This document shows, piece by piece, positions 21,215 to 34,205 of a stretch of 64,000 nt of DNA. The position numbers and the translations under genes are program-made. How positions within the stretch are numbered: the stretch's first letter is position 1; each line of letters opens with the position of its first letter. The notes under the pieces are model-generated. The model saw only the letters and a program-made list of their open reading frames with translations, did no database searches and was not told the origin of the DNA. This DNA comes from Alternaria dauci (taxonomy: Eukaryota > Ascomycota > Dothideomycetes > Pleosporales > Pleosporaceae): assembly GCF_042100115.1 (NCBI RefSeq), contig NC_091281.1, forward strand, positions 1,302,001 through 1,366,000, in the 5' to 3' direction.

Positions 21215-21896
21215 GTTTATGGACAATCGTGGCGAGAAGCTCGGCCTGGACACAATCCACCTCTACCTAGAGTCCAACATGTGACAAGGTTATACGGGCC
21301 AGCAGCAGTGATGATGTAAAAATAGGTGGGGTCAGGGTCAGGTCGCATGGGTCGGTCGGCGTGTGTTTGTGTCGCGGCTGCCACAACGGCGTGAAGGGAG
21401 GACCAAGCGCAACAGACAAGCTCGTGAGACAAGCGAATGGAAGCGCCAAGCCAGGATCTGCTACCGTCTCAGAGATGGAATAGCCGTTTTCTCGGGACGG
21501 TCTAGTCGTCGTGATTGACGGGATAGGCATTGTCGGCGCACTGTCGCCAGGCGGTTTACGGGAGATCGTATGTGGTTGCTGTGGGAACGAGCGGTTAGCG
21601 CACGCGGGGACAGGCCGTGCATCCGGCATCAGATGTCATAGATGCTCGCTAGTATATCGATATACACCCGATAACAAGTCAGCACGACTCGTCGACGCGT
21701 TCCTCGACACTGCGCCCGCCATTGAGAACGCTGCAGAAGCAATGTGCCCGTTTGCGCTAAGATAGCAGCATTATTTTGACGCGTCGGCGCCAGCCAGCAA
21801 GTTTCCTCCTCACCGCTTCATTTTCCCGCGCCCAAACTCGAGACATCAACACGGCCACCGCGGCACCCGGCCGAGACAACCACCACCACCACCACC
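21215..21896. other. Divergent promoter region
   Basis: The region separates the orphan nuclear gene from the septation scaffold gene. A CAC repeat (CAC x5, 21881-21895) immediately precedes the scaffold ATG. Nothing else was recognised. Confidence 0.5.
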
Positions 21897-24800
21897 ATGG
21901 CCAAAATGCCCCCGCAGCCCAGCTACTTCGAGGGCCTCTCGGAAGAATGGCCCCAGGAATCGCCCGCCACACTTGCACGCACTGCCCAGAGCGCGGCAGC
22001 GACGCCCCAGAGCGCGGCAAAGGCCCGCAGTCGTCTTCCCCGCATGCGACAATCCTCAGGCTCCTTCTCCGAAATCCAAGTCCGCAGCATCGCCAAAGAG
22101 CTGCGCCCGCCAAAGCAGCGGAGCGCCCTGCTCGAGCGTAGCTACAGCGACATCAACACCCCGCCCGCCCCGTCATCGCCCAACGCGTCACACATTGAGC
22201 CCCCGCGTCGCGCCTCGTACTCGTCTTTTTCCATCTCCCAAGGCTCAGACATCCACTATGGAACAGTCGCACACAACACGGTCGCGAGATCGCCCACGAA
22301 AGAGCCAGGCTCCAATGACACGCCCGAGTGGAGGCGCAGGCTCGTCAATGGCGAGGTAGGCTACGGCGGCCAGACCGACTTGTTTGGCCCCACAGGTCTT
22401 GAGAACATCTTCCAGCCGCCGGCTGCAGGTGCGTCGGACGACTCTGCGCAACCGAAGCGCAGGCTCGGGCTGCTGAAAGGGCTTTCTGCTGTTCCGCTAC
22501 CTTCGAGTCCACCACCATGGCCAGCCACGCGACGGAACGCGCGCCAGAAGGAACCGGACCAGGATGCCACACTAGATGAGGAGCAACAACAACAACAAAC
22601 GGATCTAGAGGAACCCACCCAGAGCGAGACAATACACGAAGAAGAGCCATCAGAATGCTCTACAAACGTCATCCCGCCGCCAAGCGACGCTGTACGGACC
22701 GTGAGCGGCCAGATAGAATACGAGAACGAAAACTTCAGCCCGGTGTATCTTACCATGACCGCGAACATGAAGACCAGCCAGGCTGCCAACCCTGCCCCCA
22801 ACTTCAGAGGATCCGAACTCGCCAACCGCTTGCGCCAGATCGGATCGCCGCCCCCGGACCACTTTCAGTCTGAGCAAGAAGAAAGCGCACTGGGATACAG
22901 CCGCGAGGACTCGTCTTTGGTCAGACTGCAAGACGAGTCGCTGCCGGAAGGCCTTCCTGCTGGTACTCCTGACATGGCGGATATGAACCGAAACGTAGAG
23001 TTTCGAAGAGGCGGATATTCTAGGGACGGATCTTTCCATCGAAAGCCTCTCAGCCCGTCGCCAGAACGGATAGCTGGATCGCGACCATCCAGTAGCCGTG
23101 CCAGCACGGTCCAGTCGAGTGCAACCGCGAAACACCCTTCCCCTCCTCCAGCATTGGTCACCAACCCATCTACACCACATCGTCGACGCGAACAATTCTT
23201 GAGTCCAGACCGGGCAAAAGGCTCTGGAAGCCCGTTGAAGCTCTTCGATGCGCATGACACCTTCACAAGTAACCGTATACAGAGACGACTTAGCCAGCTC
23301 GAGTACAAATCTGAGAAGGCTTCTAGTGTCAAAGAGGGCACGGCAGAGTCAAGCAAGGCGGCGCCGAAGCAATCGAGACTGACATCAGTGGAAGAGAAGA
23401 GCATGCAGAACATCGAACAAAGCCAATCCCAACTGCCATTCAGACTCCCTTCTTTTGGCCAAGGCCAGCTAAATCAGCACGAATTCTCTGGTGACTTCTC
23501 CGCAATATCATCCGATGACGACTACGATGCGCAAAATGATAGCGCACCCGACGAGTCGCCCTCTACCGATATCGCGCCACCCGGCAGCCGCCAACCTTTC
23601 AAGTTCCAGCTCGACGAATCACCAGTCCGGCGGCAGCCTTCAAAAGCTAGACGAGTGTCTAGCCAGGCAGGGAACCCGATGAGGAATGTCAGTCGACCAA
23701 AGTTTGTGGCGCACCGAAAAGTTTCTGACTCCAGGACCGAGGCCTTTCCGGAAGAAGACTTTTCAGAAGTTGTTCACGAATATGCTGAAGGGAAGAGAGG
23801 TCCGACATCCCCGTTCAAGAACCCCACTCCCAAACGTAGGAGAACAATTACTGCAGCGGATGAAGATGAAGACGACGAGGATATCCCAGATGAGGCTGAA
23901 GAAGGCACAATACAGCGTTCGCATGCAGCCATACAAGCAGTTGTTGGACGTACGCAGAAGGACGGCAGCCTAGATCCCACAAAGACCATTGCCGACTCGG
24001 AGACGCTAGCCCGACGACACATCTTGAGACCCCGCAATCCTACGCCTAGTCAACGGAGGCGAGAGGAGATACAAGCAGAGATCATGGAAGCTACAGAGGC
24101 GTTCATCCAAGCTTCACCAAAGCTCAACACTATTCGCGAACACCTGGATTCGTCTATCATGTCAGATACTGACCTAGAACGAGACCATGCAAAGGCGGTC
24201 GCCAACCAGGTTGCAGCGTTTACTCTGAGGAGGCAGCCTGGCGCGCGCGATAAGACTCGCAAACGATCTGTAACCACACAAGATTTCCTGGATGAAGCGC
24301 TCAAAATCATGGACTTTATCCGCACCAAGGGTCGACCAACTAGCGGTTTGGCTAGCCTCGAAGAAACGGAGGCCGAAACCCAGCTGCTCGAAGAAGTCAA
24401 CGACCAGCCTTCCAGCATATTAACGTTTGAAAGGCCCCCAAGCAAGGAAGGTCGACAGTCATCATGGCAGGATGCGAATAAGCGAGACATAGATGCGAGA
24501 ATCGAGAATCACCTCCGCAAATACCAAGAAAACGAGAACGACACTTTTTTGAACTCTTCGGTCAACTCGATCAGAGTATCGCGTCTGAGAGGATCTGCAA
24601 CACCGGAGGGAGAGAGCGTTGTGGTTGAGCAGGATGATATTCGGATTACGGACAATCCCAACAGACACCAGACCGAGGATGACGAAGAACATCGCCCTAG
24701 CTCCGCACCTCGCGGAAACGCCACTCTCCTGTCGACAGCTTCATCCTTTGGAAACACAATAGTCACAAACGCATCACGTCGTTCGGAATGTGTAGCGACT

Positions 24801-27413
24801 CTAGCTCCCGAAGCGGTGGCTCACCTTATCCCTCAGCAAGTGGCTGGCATGAGTTTTGATCGTGACAAGAACATTTGGGTTCGCCAGAAGAACCCGTCCA
24901 GGCAGCACCAGCTACAAGCGGAAGAGCAGAGCGCCATGAACGCTAGTGAAGATGATCCCTTCGGCAACATCCCAGATCTGACAGTAGAAGATACAACTGA
25001 GCTAGATACTAAGACAGGCTCTCCGGTCCGCCTCCAGCCTACAGCAGAAACCATCCTCGAAGACACAGAAAAGCCTGACGACGACGGAGACTCGCGCCCA
25101 GTGACTCGTGAAGGCAAGGGTGTCGCATATACAGAAACAAGCTCGGCACCTTCCAAGGCTTCAAACTTTGGCTGGAGCTTCCCCAAAACTGACACGCGAG
25201 CTACATCCTGGAGCACTCAAGCCCCGCGGATCTACAGCACACACAAGATGCCTCAGGTGCCTACAACGTATGCCATTCCGGAGTCGGAGGAAGACGACAT
25301 CGAACATGAGATCCAGTATTTCGAAGGAAGAGATCACCCTCCTGCAAGTGTGCGACGTCCGCGAGTACGAAATGTTACAATCTCCATCGCTGAGCGCGAG
25401 GGTCCAGCGTGTGACTCTCAAACCGAAACTGTTCAAGGACAGCGCCGCCAACAGTGGGGACCCTCCAGTGCTCAGCAGATGTCAGATAAGAAGCAACCAG
25501 CCTGGGGACAGACAAATGGGACCCGTTCCAGGTCGCAAGGACGACCCAGCCGCTTACCCGTCTTCAACGGAGATGGTGACCTGTCGATCTTGGATGATGG
25601 TCCATCGAAGAATTATCGGATGGAGCTATCGATGAACGTCTCGGCGCCCTCTCTTCGCCACGGACGACGGGATACACTTGTAACTGCACCGTCATCACCT
25701 GTAAAGGATGTCACATTCATGCTCAGTGACCTACCTGAGTTTACTCTCAACCAGGTCGATGAGTTTGATCTCCCAGATCGGGTCGTGGTAAAACATAACG
25801 GCAGCCGGTTTTCTAAAGCTCTAGAGGATCGGTATGCACAAGGTACTGCTGAGCTTGTGAAGGCACTACAAGATGTCGAGCCTGATGAGCCTTATTGGGA
25901 AGATCTCCGTACTGTCAATCTCCATAAAAAGGACCTCAGCAGCTTACACCGTCTCGATGAGCTCTGCTACCAGCTCGAGGAACTCGACGTCTCAGACAAC
26001 AAAATTCATCAGGTTGAGGGCATTCCCTACTCCATGCGACGACTGCAGGCACAGAACAACTGTCTGAATGGACTTACTTCCTGGACGACCCTCATCAACC
26101 TACAACACCTTGACATATCCGGTAATGATATCGACAGATTGGACGGTCTCGCTGAACTAGTGCATCTCCGAACCCTCAAGGCCGACAACAACAAAATCAG
26201 ATCTCTTCAGGGCATTCTCCATCTTGATGGCCTGATGGAACTAAGCGTTCGTGGCAACGAGATCGACACGATTGACTTCAGCCGAACGAGTCTGTGAGTC
26301 CGCTCAGGCTCTGCTCTATCCATCGCCTGCTAATTTATTTGATAGAAAATCTCTCACAGATCTGGATTTGAGGAAGAACCACTTGCTTGAAGTACGAAAC
26401 CTGCACTGCCTACCACAGCTCCAGCATCTCAATCTTGGTATGTTTTTTGCTCTCTACATTTGCTGAGGCAGGACTAACAATACGCAGACGACAACGAGAT
26501 AGAAGAGTTTCCCCTTATTGATACGCCCTTCAAGCCTTGCAGATTCCTACGATCTGTCCGCATCTGTCGGAACGGAACCACGATGCTTGATGTCGATCAG
26601 TACTTTCCGAAACTCGAGTCTCTCTATGTCGATGGCAACTGTTTGACCCAAGTTTCTGGCCTGGAGCATCTTCGGCACCTGCGTACGTTCTCCGCTCGCG
26701 AGCAGGTCCTCAATTCGGAGTCGGACATGGAGATGTGTGCCAGCAATCTTGTCAGGAATGCAGAAGTTCGCCACCTATATCTCTCGCTCAATCCAACCTA
26801 TGGCCTCCAGATCTCGCAACATCTACTGAGTCTTCAGCGCCTGGAACTGGCTTCCATGGGTCTGAAGGAACTACCAGACAACTTCGGCCAGCTGACGCCG
26901 AATATTCGATTTATCAACCTCAACTTCAACTCTTTGACAGATCTTCGGCCGCTTCTCAATATCAAGCGACTGAGCGAGCTTCTTCTGGCAGGCAACAAGC
27001 TCGAGCGTCTACGTGCCAACGCAGTGGTTTTGGGCAAGCTAGGCACACTTGCGAAGCTAGACTGGCGAGACAATCCGCTAACGCTTCGCTTCTACGCTCC
27101 AACATGCGAAAACCGGATCATGTCTCTCAGGCAGAAACCCTCCGACGAGCAGCTCACGAACCGCTTCGTTCTACCTGAAGGGGAAGTTGAAGCAGATGTG
27201 CAACACCTCCAGCGACTGGACTACGAAACCCGCATTAGGCGGCGGGTCACCGAGATGATGCTTGCCAACATGTGCAGGAGCCTAAGGGAGCTAGACGGAC
27301 TGCCGTTCGACAAGACGCGCGTGCTCGTCAAGGACGACGTATGGGAGCGCCTGGTGTTCCTCGGCGTCATCTCGCGCAAACGAGCAGATACTGCTGTCGA
27401 CGACGACCAGTAG
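21897..27413 (+). CDS. cdc11: Septation initiation network scaffold, Cdc11/Nud1 type (leucine-rich repeats)
   Basis: Exons 21897-26293, 26346-26437 and 26488-27413 join to 1804 aa. The ATG lies after a CAC tract. Residues 1-1300 are Ser/Pro/Glu-rich and disordered, with many SP/TP sites that would suit mitotic kinases. Leucine-rich repeats run from about 1335 to 1740 (for example LEELDVSDNKIHQVEGI, LQHLDISGNDIDRLDGL and LTDLDLRKNHLLEV). Both introns lie within the repeat region, and both junctions restore LRR register. The family sits on the spindle pole body and recruits SIN/MEN kinases to control septation and mitotic exit. Its A. nidulans counterpart is SnaD. Size and layout fit the family well. 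Confidence 0.92.
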
Positions 27414-27956
27414 CGGCGTCAACGGTGGTTAGAACATATAAGCACGGCGTTGTGGGGACATGGATATTTGGGAGTGGGGTTGGCGCACGTTTCGCAATCA
27501 CACATTGGGTTTCGCATAGCGTCTTGCATATAACTTTGGTTGGGGTCTTGTACGATACATTCGGAGTTGTGTCTGCTGGTTTCATTGTTCTTCGCGAAGC
27601 ATTTAGTATTTGAGCATCTTTTAGGCGCATCTTTTTGGCGCAGAACAGATTCGCGTAGGCTTCATTGCTGAAAAGCGAGGATTAGATTATTGTAATGACT
27701 TCACGAGCTGTATTTGGTAATGAACATTATCTTACACACCCCCCACTTGGCAAGTGCTCTCGATGAAATGACCCCTCAGGATCGCTGCAGACTGAATCTG
27801 GGTGAGTTGATCAGCCATCCCCCCGCGCTCCACTAAATTGCTCCGCTGAGGCCCGTGCATCTTGCATCAAATCGTTCCAGGCCCCGTGACACGTACGCAA
27901 CCATGAGCCCACAAGTTTGTCAGTCGAGATGATCTCCATCCACCATACATCTCACA
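27414..27956. other. Intergenic, nothing recognised
   Basis: The region holds the 3' flank of the scaffold gene and the promoter of the UCS gene on the same strand. No element stood out. Confidence 0.5.
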
Positions 27957-30413
27957 ATGACGACTACTTCTGATGAAGACTGGGCGGTGCAGCTTGTAGA
28001 AAAGGCAAACGAGAGCACCAAGTCTGGCGACTTAGCCGTTGCAGCTCGGTACCTGCGTGAGGCTAGTACGATTGCGCCCGAGCATCCGCGCATCAAAGAA
28101 GCATGGGTGGCGCTGAAGGAAGAGGAAGACAAGAGCGAATTGCTGGGTTATTGTCGGGCTTGGGTGAAGAGCAAGGATGAACATGATGGAGAAAAGGCAC
28201 TCAAGGCGATAAAGTCGCATGGCTTGAAGCAAAAAGAGGCGGAACAAGCGATGGATATCTTGTTCGACTTCAAGGGCGAAGATGATGTCCTGGACCAGGT
28301 CTCGGGCGAGCTACTGCAGAACCCAGGAGCACAGATGTGGCTTGCCAAAGCTGTCCGGGAGCAGCCGACGCGGATTTACTACGAAATGTTCGAGCGGGGT
28401 GACGATTCTATCGACGGCTTGCTCAAGGTCTTGCTCAACCGAGCGGTTTGGCCCGACGACGAATCGTTCAAGCAAGGCCATCGGGACATGTTCATGCTCA
28501 GTCTGGCCATGATGATGGAGGAGGCGCTCGAGCACCCAGAACGTGCGATGAAAGGCATCGCGCAACTGCTCGCTCACTATGCAGAGCATCTCAAGGGTAT
28601 CATCGATGCGGATAGCTTCGACGTGATTCTCACTTCACTGGATATCCGTCTGCCTGCCAGCCTACGCAGCCAAGCTACCCTTGCGAGCATCAAGCTTTTC
28701 GAACTTGCACCCGAAACTGCCAGCGAGTTGATATCGAAATTTGTTGCGGCTCGGACCAAGAAGGGAGAAGCGAATGATCTCGTTATCGCGTTCTCAGCGG
28801 CTGCAGCCATCTTTCCAGTCGCTGTCACACCAGCAGCTGCCCTCTTTCTCACAGATGGCTTCGTCAGCACGTTAGTGCCGAAGGTCCAGAGCAAGAAGTC
28901 GCACAACCTCGAACAAGCGACTTTGGAGCTGATTAGCGCTGCGTGTGTCGATAAAAATTGCCGAGAAGCGATCAGCAAGCATTGCAGAGAATGGCTAGAG
29001 GACGTGGTTGCAGAATGCCAAAACAAGAAGCGAGCTAATCTAGCCGCGCTCATACTTGTCAAGCTGGGCGAGGAGCAGCCGTCTGAGGATGCGCCAAGGA
29101 TCGTCAGGGCGGAAAAAGTAGATCAGAGTGATCTCATCGCTAGCTTCAAGTCGATGGTTATAGGCGGCGACACATCTTCAAAGCAGGATTCTGTCGAGGG
29201 TCTTGCATATGCTTCTCTCCAACCCAAAGTACGAGAGGATCTTTCCAAATCGCCAAAGTTCCTCAAACGCCTCATCGAAACCATGAGCGATCCTTCATCA
29301 CCTAAGAACATCATATTTGGCGGTCTCACCGTCTTCGTCAACATCACACAATACCTCCCTTTGCAATCGGAAGAGGAGAAACGCATGGCACAACTGAAAG
29401 CCTACGCCAACGTCCAGAAGCCATCTGCACCACATGTCCTACTCAACGACGAGGATGTCGCCATACGGTGCAAACGCGTTCTCGAAGCTGGAGTCGTTCC
29501 CCTCCTCATCCACGTTTGCAAGAAAGACTCCCCATCGATCCTTACTCAGAGCAGTTTAATCCTTCTCTCACTTTCGAAAGACACCAAGTCCCGGGGTCTG
29601 ATGGCCCAGCAAGGCGCTGTAAAACTGCTCATCCAAATCTGGGACCACATATCCTCCACCAACGACCTTTCAACCACAGGTACAACGCCGTTCCCGCCAG
29701 CCGCTTTACCAACAACCGCACAAGCCCTCTCCCGACTCTTGATCAGCATAAACCCCTCCCATGTCTTCAACGCCGCGTTGCCATCTACATCAGCCATCCG
29801 TCCGCTCCTCAGCCAACTCCAGCGAACAGAGTCGAGCACGTGGCAACTACACGCATTTGAAGCGCTGCTCGCGCTCACGAACCTCGCGAGTTTGGATCGG
29901 AACACACAAGACCATATCATACGCCAGTCATTCGATACTGTTGTCGACGATCTGCTACTCAGTTCAAACACCATGATACGGCGTGCGGCAACAGAACTCC
30001 TATGCAACCTTATGGCCTCACCAGTATGCATCGGGAACTTCGCTGACGGGAGCCCCCGCGCAAAACACCGGCTGCACCTTCTGCTCGCTATGACGGACGT
30101 GGATGATGCTGCTACGCGTTCGGCGGCTGGCGGCGCGCTGGCTATGCTGCTGAGTGTTGATATCGCTGTGCTGGAGTTTTTGCAGCAGGAGAAGAGTGTT
30201 GAGTGGTTGGTGGGACTGTGTAAGGATGAGGACGAGGGGATCAGGTATCGGGGGATTGTGTGTTTGAGGAGTGTGGTGGATGTGCCTCAGGGGGTGGAAA
30301 AGTGTAAGGCGAAGGGTGTGACGGAGGATTTGAAGGAAGTGCTGAAGGGGACGAGAAGTCCAGAGGTGCTCGGGGTTGGGGTGGAGACGTTGAAGATATT
30401 GATGGGGCAGTAG
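27957..30413 (+). CDS. she4: UCS-domain myosin chaperone (UNC-45/Cro1/She4/Rng3)
   Basis: The gene is intronless and encodes 818 aa. The N-terminal 90 residues resemble a short TPR-like helical pair (LVEKANESTKSGDLAVAARY, then LREASTIAPEHPRIKEAW). The rest is a long armadillo-like helical array with the UCS region in the C-terminal half (for example GLAYASLQPKVREDLSKSP, MSDPSSPKNIIFGGLTVFVN and LIHVCKKDSPSILTQSSLIL). Length matches fungal UCS proteins, which lack the full TPR domain of animal UNC-45. They fold and stabilise myosin motor domains for actin ring assembly and polarised growth. Confidence 0.9.
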   Translation: MTTTSDEDWAVQLVEKANESTKSGDLAVAARYLREASTIAPEHPRIKEAWVALKEEEDKSELLGYCRAWVKSKDEHDGEKALKAIKSHGLKQKEAEQAMDILFDFKGEDDVLDQVSGELLQNPGAQMWLAKAVREQPTRIYYEMFERGDDSIDGLLKVLLNRAVWPDDESFKQGHRDMFMLSLAMMMEEALEHPERAMKGIAQLLAHYAEHLKGIIDADSFDVILTSLDIRLPASLRSQATLASIKLFELAPETASELISKFVAARTKKGEANDLVIAFSAAAAIFPVAVTPAAALFLTDGFVSTLVPKVQSKKSHNLEQATLELISAACVDKNCREAISKHCREWLEDVVAECQNKKRANLAALILVKLGEEQPSEDAPRIVRAEKVDQSDLIASFKSMVIGGDTSSKQDSVEGLAYASLQPKVREDLSKSPKFLKRLIETMSDPSSPKNIIFGGLTVFVNITQYLPLQSEEEKRMAQLKAYANVQKPSAPHVLLNDEDVAIRCKRVLEAGVVPLLIHVCKKDSPSILTQSSLILLSLSKDTKSRGLMAQQGAVKLLIQIWDHISSTNDLSTTGTTPFPPAALPTTAQALSRLLISINPSHVFNAALPSTSAIRPLLSQLQRTESSTWQLHAFEALLALTNLASLDRNTQDHIIRQSFDTVVDDLLLSSNTMIRRAATELLCNLMASPVCIGNFADGSPRAKHRLHLLLAMTDVDDAATRSAAGGALAMLLSVDIAVLEFLQQEKSVEWLVGLCKDEDEGIRYRGIVCLRSVVDVPQGVEKCKAKGVTEDLKEVLKGTRSPEVLGVGVETLKILMGQ

Positions 30414-31074
30414 CTGAGACCTGTTGACAACAGATACGGAACTTCTCAAGCAAGAGGTTGAGAAGGGTTGCTGCCGCCACGGGTCTGGCATACGTAGAGA
30501 CAGTGGACTGTATGCGATACCACCAATGATTAGGTAGATAAAGAGGTGGCTCAGGATGACACGCATACAAGCAGACTATAGCGGGACTTTCCTTCCTTTA
30601 CATACACATAATTGTCAGGTCCGCTACCAGGGAGGCAGTCTTTGACGGGTTGGACGCGTATGCGATGCATTATCGTAGATTCCAGGGCTGGAGAGTGATG
30701 TGCGGCGGCGGCAAGGTAGTTCAAGACGGACAGCTACAACAATGTTTGACCTAAGTTGTGAACTTGTTCATGCGGCATGGTGTCTTTCGGCTTCCTAGTT
30801 GGACACGGCGTAGGAAGTTATGGTGATACCGTCGGGCCCAGGGGGCCAAAGTACCGCTGGTGGCTGGCTAGCGTTCGCGCGTTGTGCATCCCACTGCAAC
30901 CTGAATCCTCCTCTCCACGCAAGCAGACTTCTGCCTGAACACGTTTACGCAGCCATGTCTGCCTTATGCGAACATCGCTCACCTCCATAATGCTATAAAG
31001 AGCGACACGTCGTTTTGATGATACACTAACAACGCGTTAACATAGCTATTGCAGCCACTGAGCACGCGCCCACG
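30414..31074. other. Intergenic, nothing recognised
   Basis: This is the 3' flank of the UCS gene and the promoter of the ABM-fold gene. No RNA gene or repeat was seen. Confidence 0.5.
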
Positions 31075-31731
31075 ATGCCCATCACCGAACTCGCTCTCCT
31101 TCATCTCACACCCGGTACCACAATAGACGATGCCACCCTTCGCTCGAAGCTGTCGCACGCAAAGACAGTCCTGCAGAATTATACGGGCCGCACCTTTTAC
31201 TACATGCAGCAGACGGAAGACCCGTCGTGCATCTACGTCATCGGAGAATGGGACTCGCTCGATCAGCACTTGAACCATTTCATCCCGAGCGCAGATAACC
31301 AAGCTTTACTGGAGAGCCTAAAAGACGTCATTACCGTAGACTCCAACCTCGAACACCTCGATGTATCCAACGCCGAGCTCCCCTTACCAACAACTCCGGC
31401 GCAACTCGAACAAGCGCGTCGTGGGGAACTAGTATGGAGTATCGTCCACTGCAACGTCAAGGCTGATGAGAGACAACGGTTTCTCGATGCCTTTGATGAA
31501 GAGCTGCGGTTCTTGCGGGGTCATATAAAAGGGTTGGAGGGCAAGACAGGGCGTGGATGGTGTGTTGGTGGGAAAGGAGACAAAGAAAACGTCTCTGTAG
31601 CTTTCTGTCCGTGGAAAAGTGTTGAGCAACACCTGGAATTTGGCAAGACAGAGGGATACGCAGAGATTGGGGATATTGGAGATTTCATCGATGGGATTGA
31701 TGTCAAGCATGCTAAGCTTCTGGACATTTGA
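31075..31731 (+). CDS. ABM-type dimeric alpha-beta barrel protein
   Basis: The gene is intronless and encodes 218 aa. The first half has the antibiotic-biosynthesis-monooxygenase-like fold: a beta strand with ELALLHLTPG, then FYYMQQTEDPSCIYVIGEWDS and DQHLNHF. The second half repeats the pattern more weakly (ELVWSIVHCNVKADERQRFL, then FCPWKSVEQHLEF). It is therefore probably a tandem ABM protein. Such small cytosolic proteins act on or bind small aromatic or lipid-like compounds. The substrate cannot be read from sequence. It neighbours a CYP504-like P450 on the same strand, but the 490-bp gap gives no evidence of co-regulation. Confidence 0.75.
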   Translation: MPITELALLHLTPGTTIDDATLRSKLSHAKTVLQNYTGRTFYYMQQTEDPSCIYVIGEWDSLDQHLNHFIPSADNQALLESLKDVITVDSNLEHLDVSNAELPLPTTPAQLEQARRGELVWSIVHCNVKADERQRFLDAFDEELRFLRGHIKGLEGKTGRGWCVGGKGDKENVSVAFCPWKSVEQHLEFGKTEGYAEIGDIGDFIDGIDVKHAKLLDI

Positions 31732-32221
31732 TCTTGTTCTAACAGTCACGCGACAACGTACTCTGAAGGCGTACACTGTTACCCTTTTTTCCTAGTACAG
31801 CAACGCAGACTGCGGTGTATACTCTCACTGTGGCCTGTCAGGCTTGACTGCGACGAACGGTGGGATGGTATACAGTACTCTTACATTCTCTCCATTGCGC
31901 AAACGCCATTAGCTTGATTTAGAAGCTCCATGCGAAAGGAGCTTTAGGCCCACGATAATCGACTTTATGTTGGTCAAGAGGCGATGTCAGCGCGTTGAGT
32001 GGCTTTTCAGGAAGCCAAAGGTGGGAGCAGCACCGATAAGCGGCTGTTATCTTCGGAATGCTTCCGAACAAACCCCTCACGATCATGCATGATAGGATTG
32101 GGTGCGGACAGTATGCTAGTAGATCTGGATTATGGCAAGTATAAGTAAACCATTTTGACGCCCTACCAATGGCTGTTCCTATTTGCTACTGATCGATAAG
32201 CTTCGTGTTGCTTCTTCCAAA
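31732..32221. other. Intergenic, P450 promoter
   Basis: A TATAAG-like box (about 32140-32146) lies roughly 80 bp upstream of the P450 ATG. Nothing else was recognised. Confidence 0.45.
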
Positions 32222-33991
32222 ATGGATCACTTACCGGATATAGTACCACATGCTAGGTACCTGCCTTCTGGTCATGTCGCAGTGGCTTCGATTTTTGCAG
32301 TTGCAATCCTCATAATATACAAGGTAAACATGCCATGGATACCAATGAGACATGAGCTAATGTTGGCAGCTGTTCACTCGCACTGACATCCCGTACATCC
32401 GTGGTATACCAGAGATACCAGGCGCCCTCCCTATCACAGGTCATCTCACCCAGCTCGGCGATGACCATGCTACAGTATGCGAGAAATGGCGGCGACAATA
32501 CGGCAACTCCGTCTTCCAGATTCGACTTGGTAACACACGCGCTGTGATTGTCAATTCCTTCGAAGACTGCAAAAAGATTCTGGTTTCGAACTCGCAAGGA
32601 CTGATTGATCGACCGAAACTGTATACTTTCCATGGTCTGATCTCCTCGACTCAAGGTTTCACTATTGGAAGCTCCCCATGGGACGAGAGTTGTCGGAACA
32701 AGCGCAAGGCTGCGTCGACCACGTTGAGTAAGGGTATGATGAAGAACTACGACGACATGTTCGACCTGGAATCTTACTGCATCCTTCGCGACCTCCATCG
32801 CGACAGCAAGAGTGGAGAAGTTGAGGTCAGCATCAGACCGTACATCCAGCGCTACGCTCTCAACACAACTCTCACACTATGCTACGGCATCCGCATGGAC
32901 GCGGTCTACGATGACCTTCTCCGCGAGATTCTTGAAGTGGGATCCGCCATCTCGCTCCTCCGCTCTGCTTCCGAGAACTACCAAGACTACGTGCCCATCT
33001 TACGATACCTGCCGAACAACGAAAAGAACCGCCGTTCCAAGGAATTGCGTGATCGACGAGACAAGTATCTTAACGAACTTCTCGACAAAGTCCGCGAGAT
33101 GATCAAGAACGGCACCGAAAAACCATGTATCAGTGCCGCCATCCTCAAGGACGAAGAAACCCGCCTCACAGGCGTAGAAGTAAGCTCCATCTGTCTGTCC
33201 CTTGTCTCTGGCGGCTTCGAGACCATACCTGGCACGCTTGTATCCTGTATCGGCTCTCTTTCTACACCCGCGGGCCAGGTCTTCCAAGATCGGGCGTATG
33301 CCGAGATACGCAAGATGTATCCTACTGATGCGGCGTTAAAGGAGGCCTGGGCAACAGACTTTGAGAAGGAGACCGTACCCTACTTGAATGCTATCGTGAA
33401 GGAAGCGGGGCGGTACTACACCGTTAGTAATATGAGTTTACCGCGTAAGACCATGGGAGAGGTTAGGTGGGGGGATGCTGTCATCCCGAAGGGAACAATG
33501 GTGTTGATCAACGCTCAAGCTGGTAACCACGGTACGACAACATCCACCTGCAGCCAATTGACGGGAATGTGATGGATGGCTAACGAGTCACAGATACCGA
33601 CTACTGGGGTCCCACTGCCGCTACTTTCGACCCAGAACGCTGGCTCACTCCCCCTTCATCCCCAGACGCCTTACACACGCCGACTTCGCACGCCAACCCG
33701 CCTCACCTCTCCTTTGGTGCCGGATCCAGGTCTTGCCCCGGCGCTTTGATAGCGAGCAAGCTGATCTATGCTGCGCTGTTCCGTTTGCTCAGCCTGTACA
33801 GGATTGAGGCCAGCGTAACACACCCACCGAATACGGATTACGTGGATTACAACGCGATCAAGAGTGCTTTAGTGGCAATACCAAGGGACTTTGGAGTAAG
33901 GCTTGTGCCGAGAGGTGGTAGTGGGAGTGACCTCCTGGGCAGTGTGCTTGATGAAGGGAGGGTGAGGACTGCAGGACTGTACAAGGAATAA
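32222..33991 (+). CDS. Cytochrome P450, CYP504-like (phenylacetate hydroxylase family)
   Basis: Exons 32222-32323, 32370-33531 and 33594-33991 join to 553 aa. Exon 1 encodes a short N-terminus with one membrane anchor (VAVASIFAVAILIIY). Family-like blocks follow: PEIPGALPITGHLTQLGDDH, FQIRLGN, and GFTIGSSPWDESC. The I-helix reads SGGFETIPG, the ExxR is KEAGR, and the heme loop is LSFGAGSRSCPGA with the cysteine ligand. The opening blocks resemble CYP504 enzymes that 2-hydroxylate phenylacetate for the homogentisate route, but no other phenylacetate gene is adjacent. The second intron splits a His-Asp junction correctly. A different aromatic substrate is possible. Confidence 0.9.
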
Positions 33992-34205
33992 GTGTGTGTC
34001 TATATCATAGTCTTGAATTTTACTTTACGGAGCCCTTGATCTCGAGATCCAGCTGTCGCGCGCTAGTGCCTTATCCACTGGTCGCTCTTTCACTCTACTG
34101 CTACGTACTGCTAGCAAATATTGAGGGACAAACGCACTTTCCTTTCCTACCACGCACCTCTTGGTATTTGCATCGCACCCTCAACTTACCGCAGAAGTTC
34201 CAAAC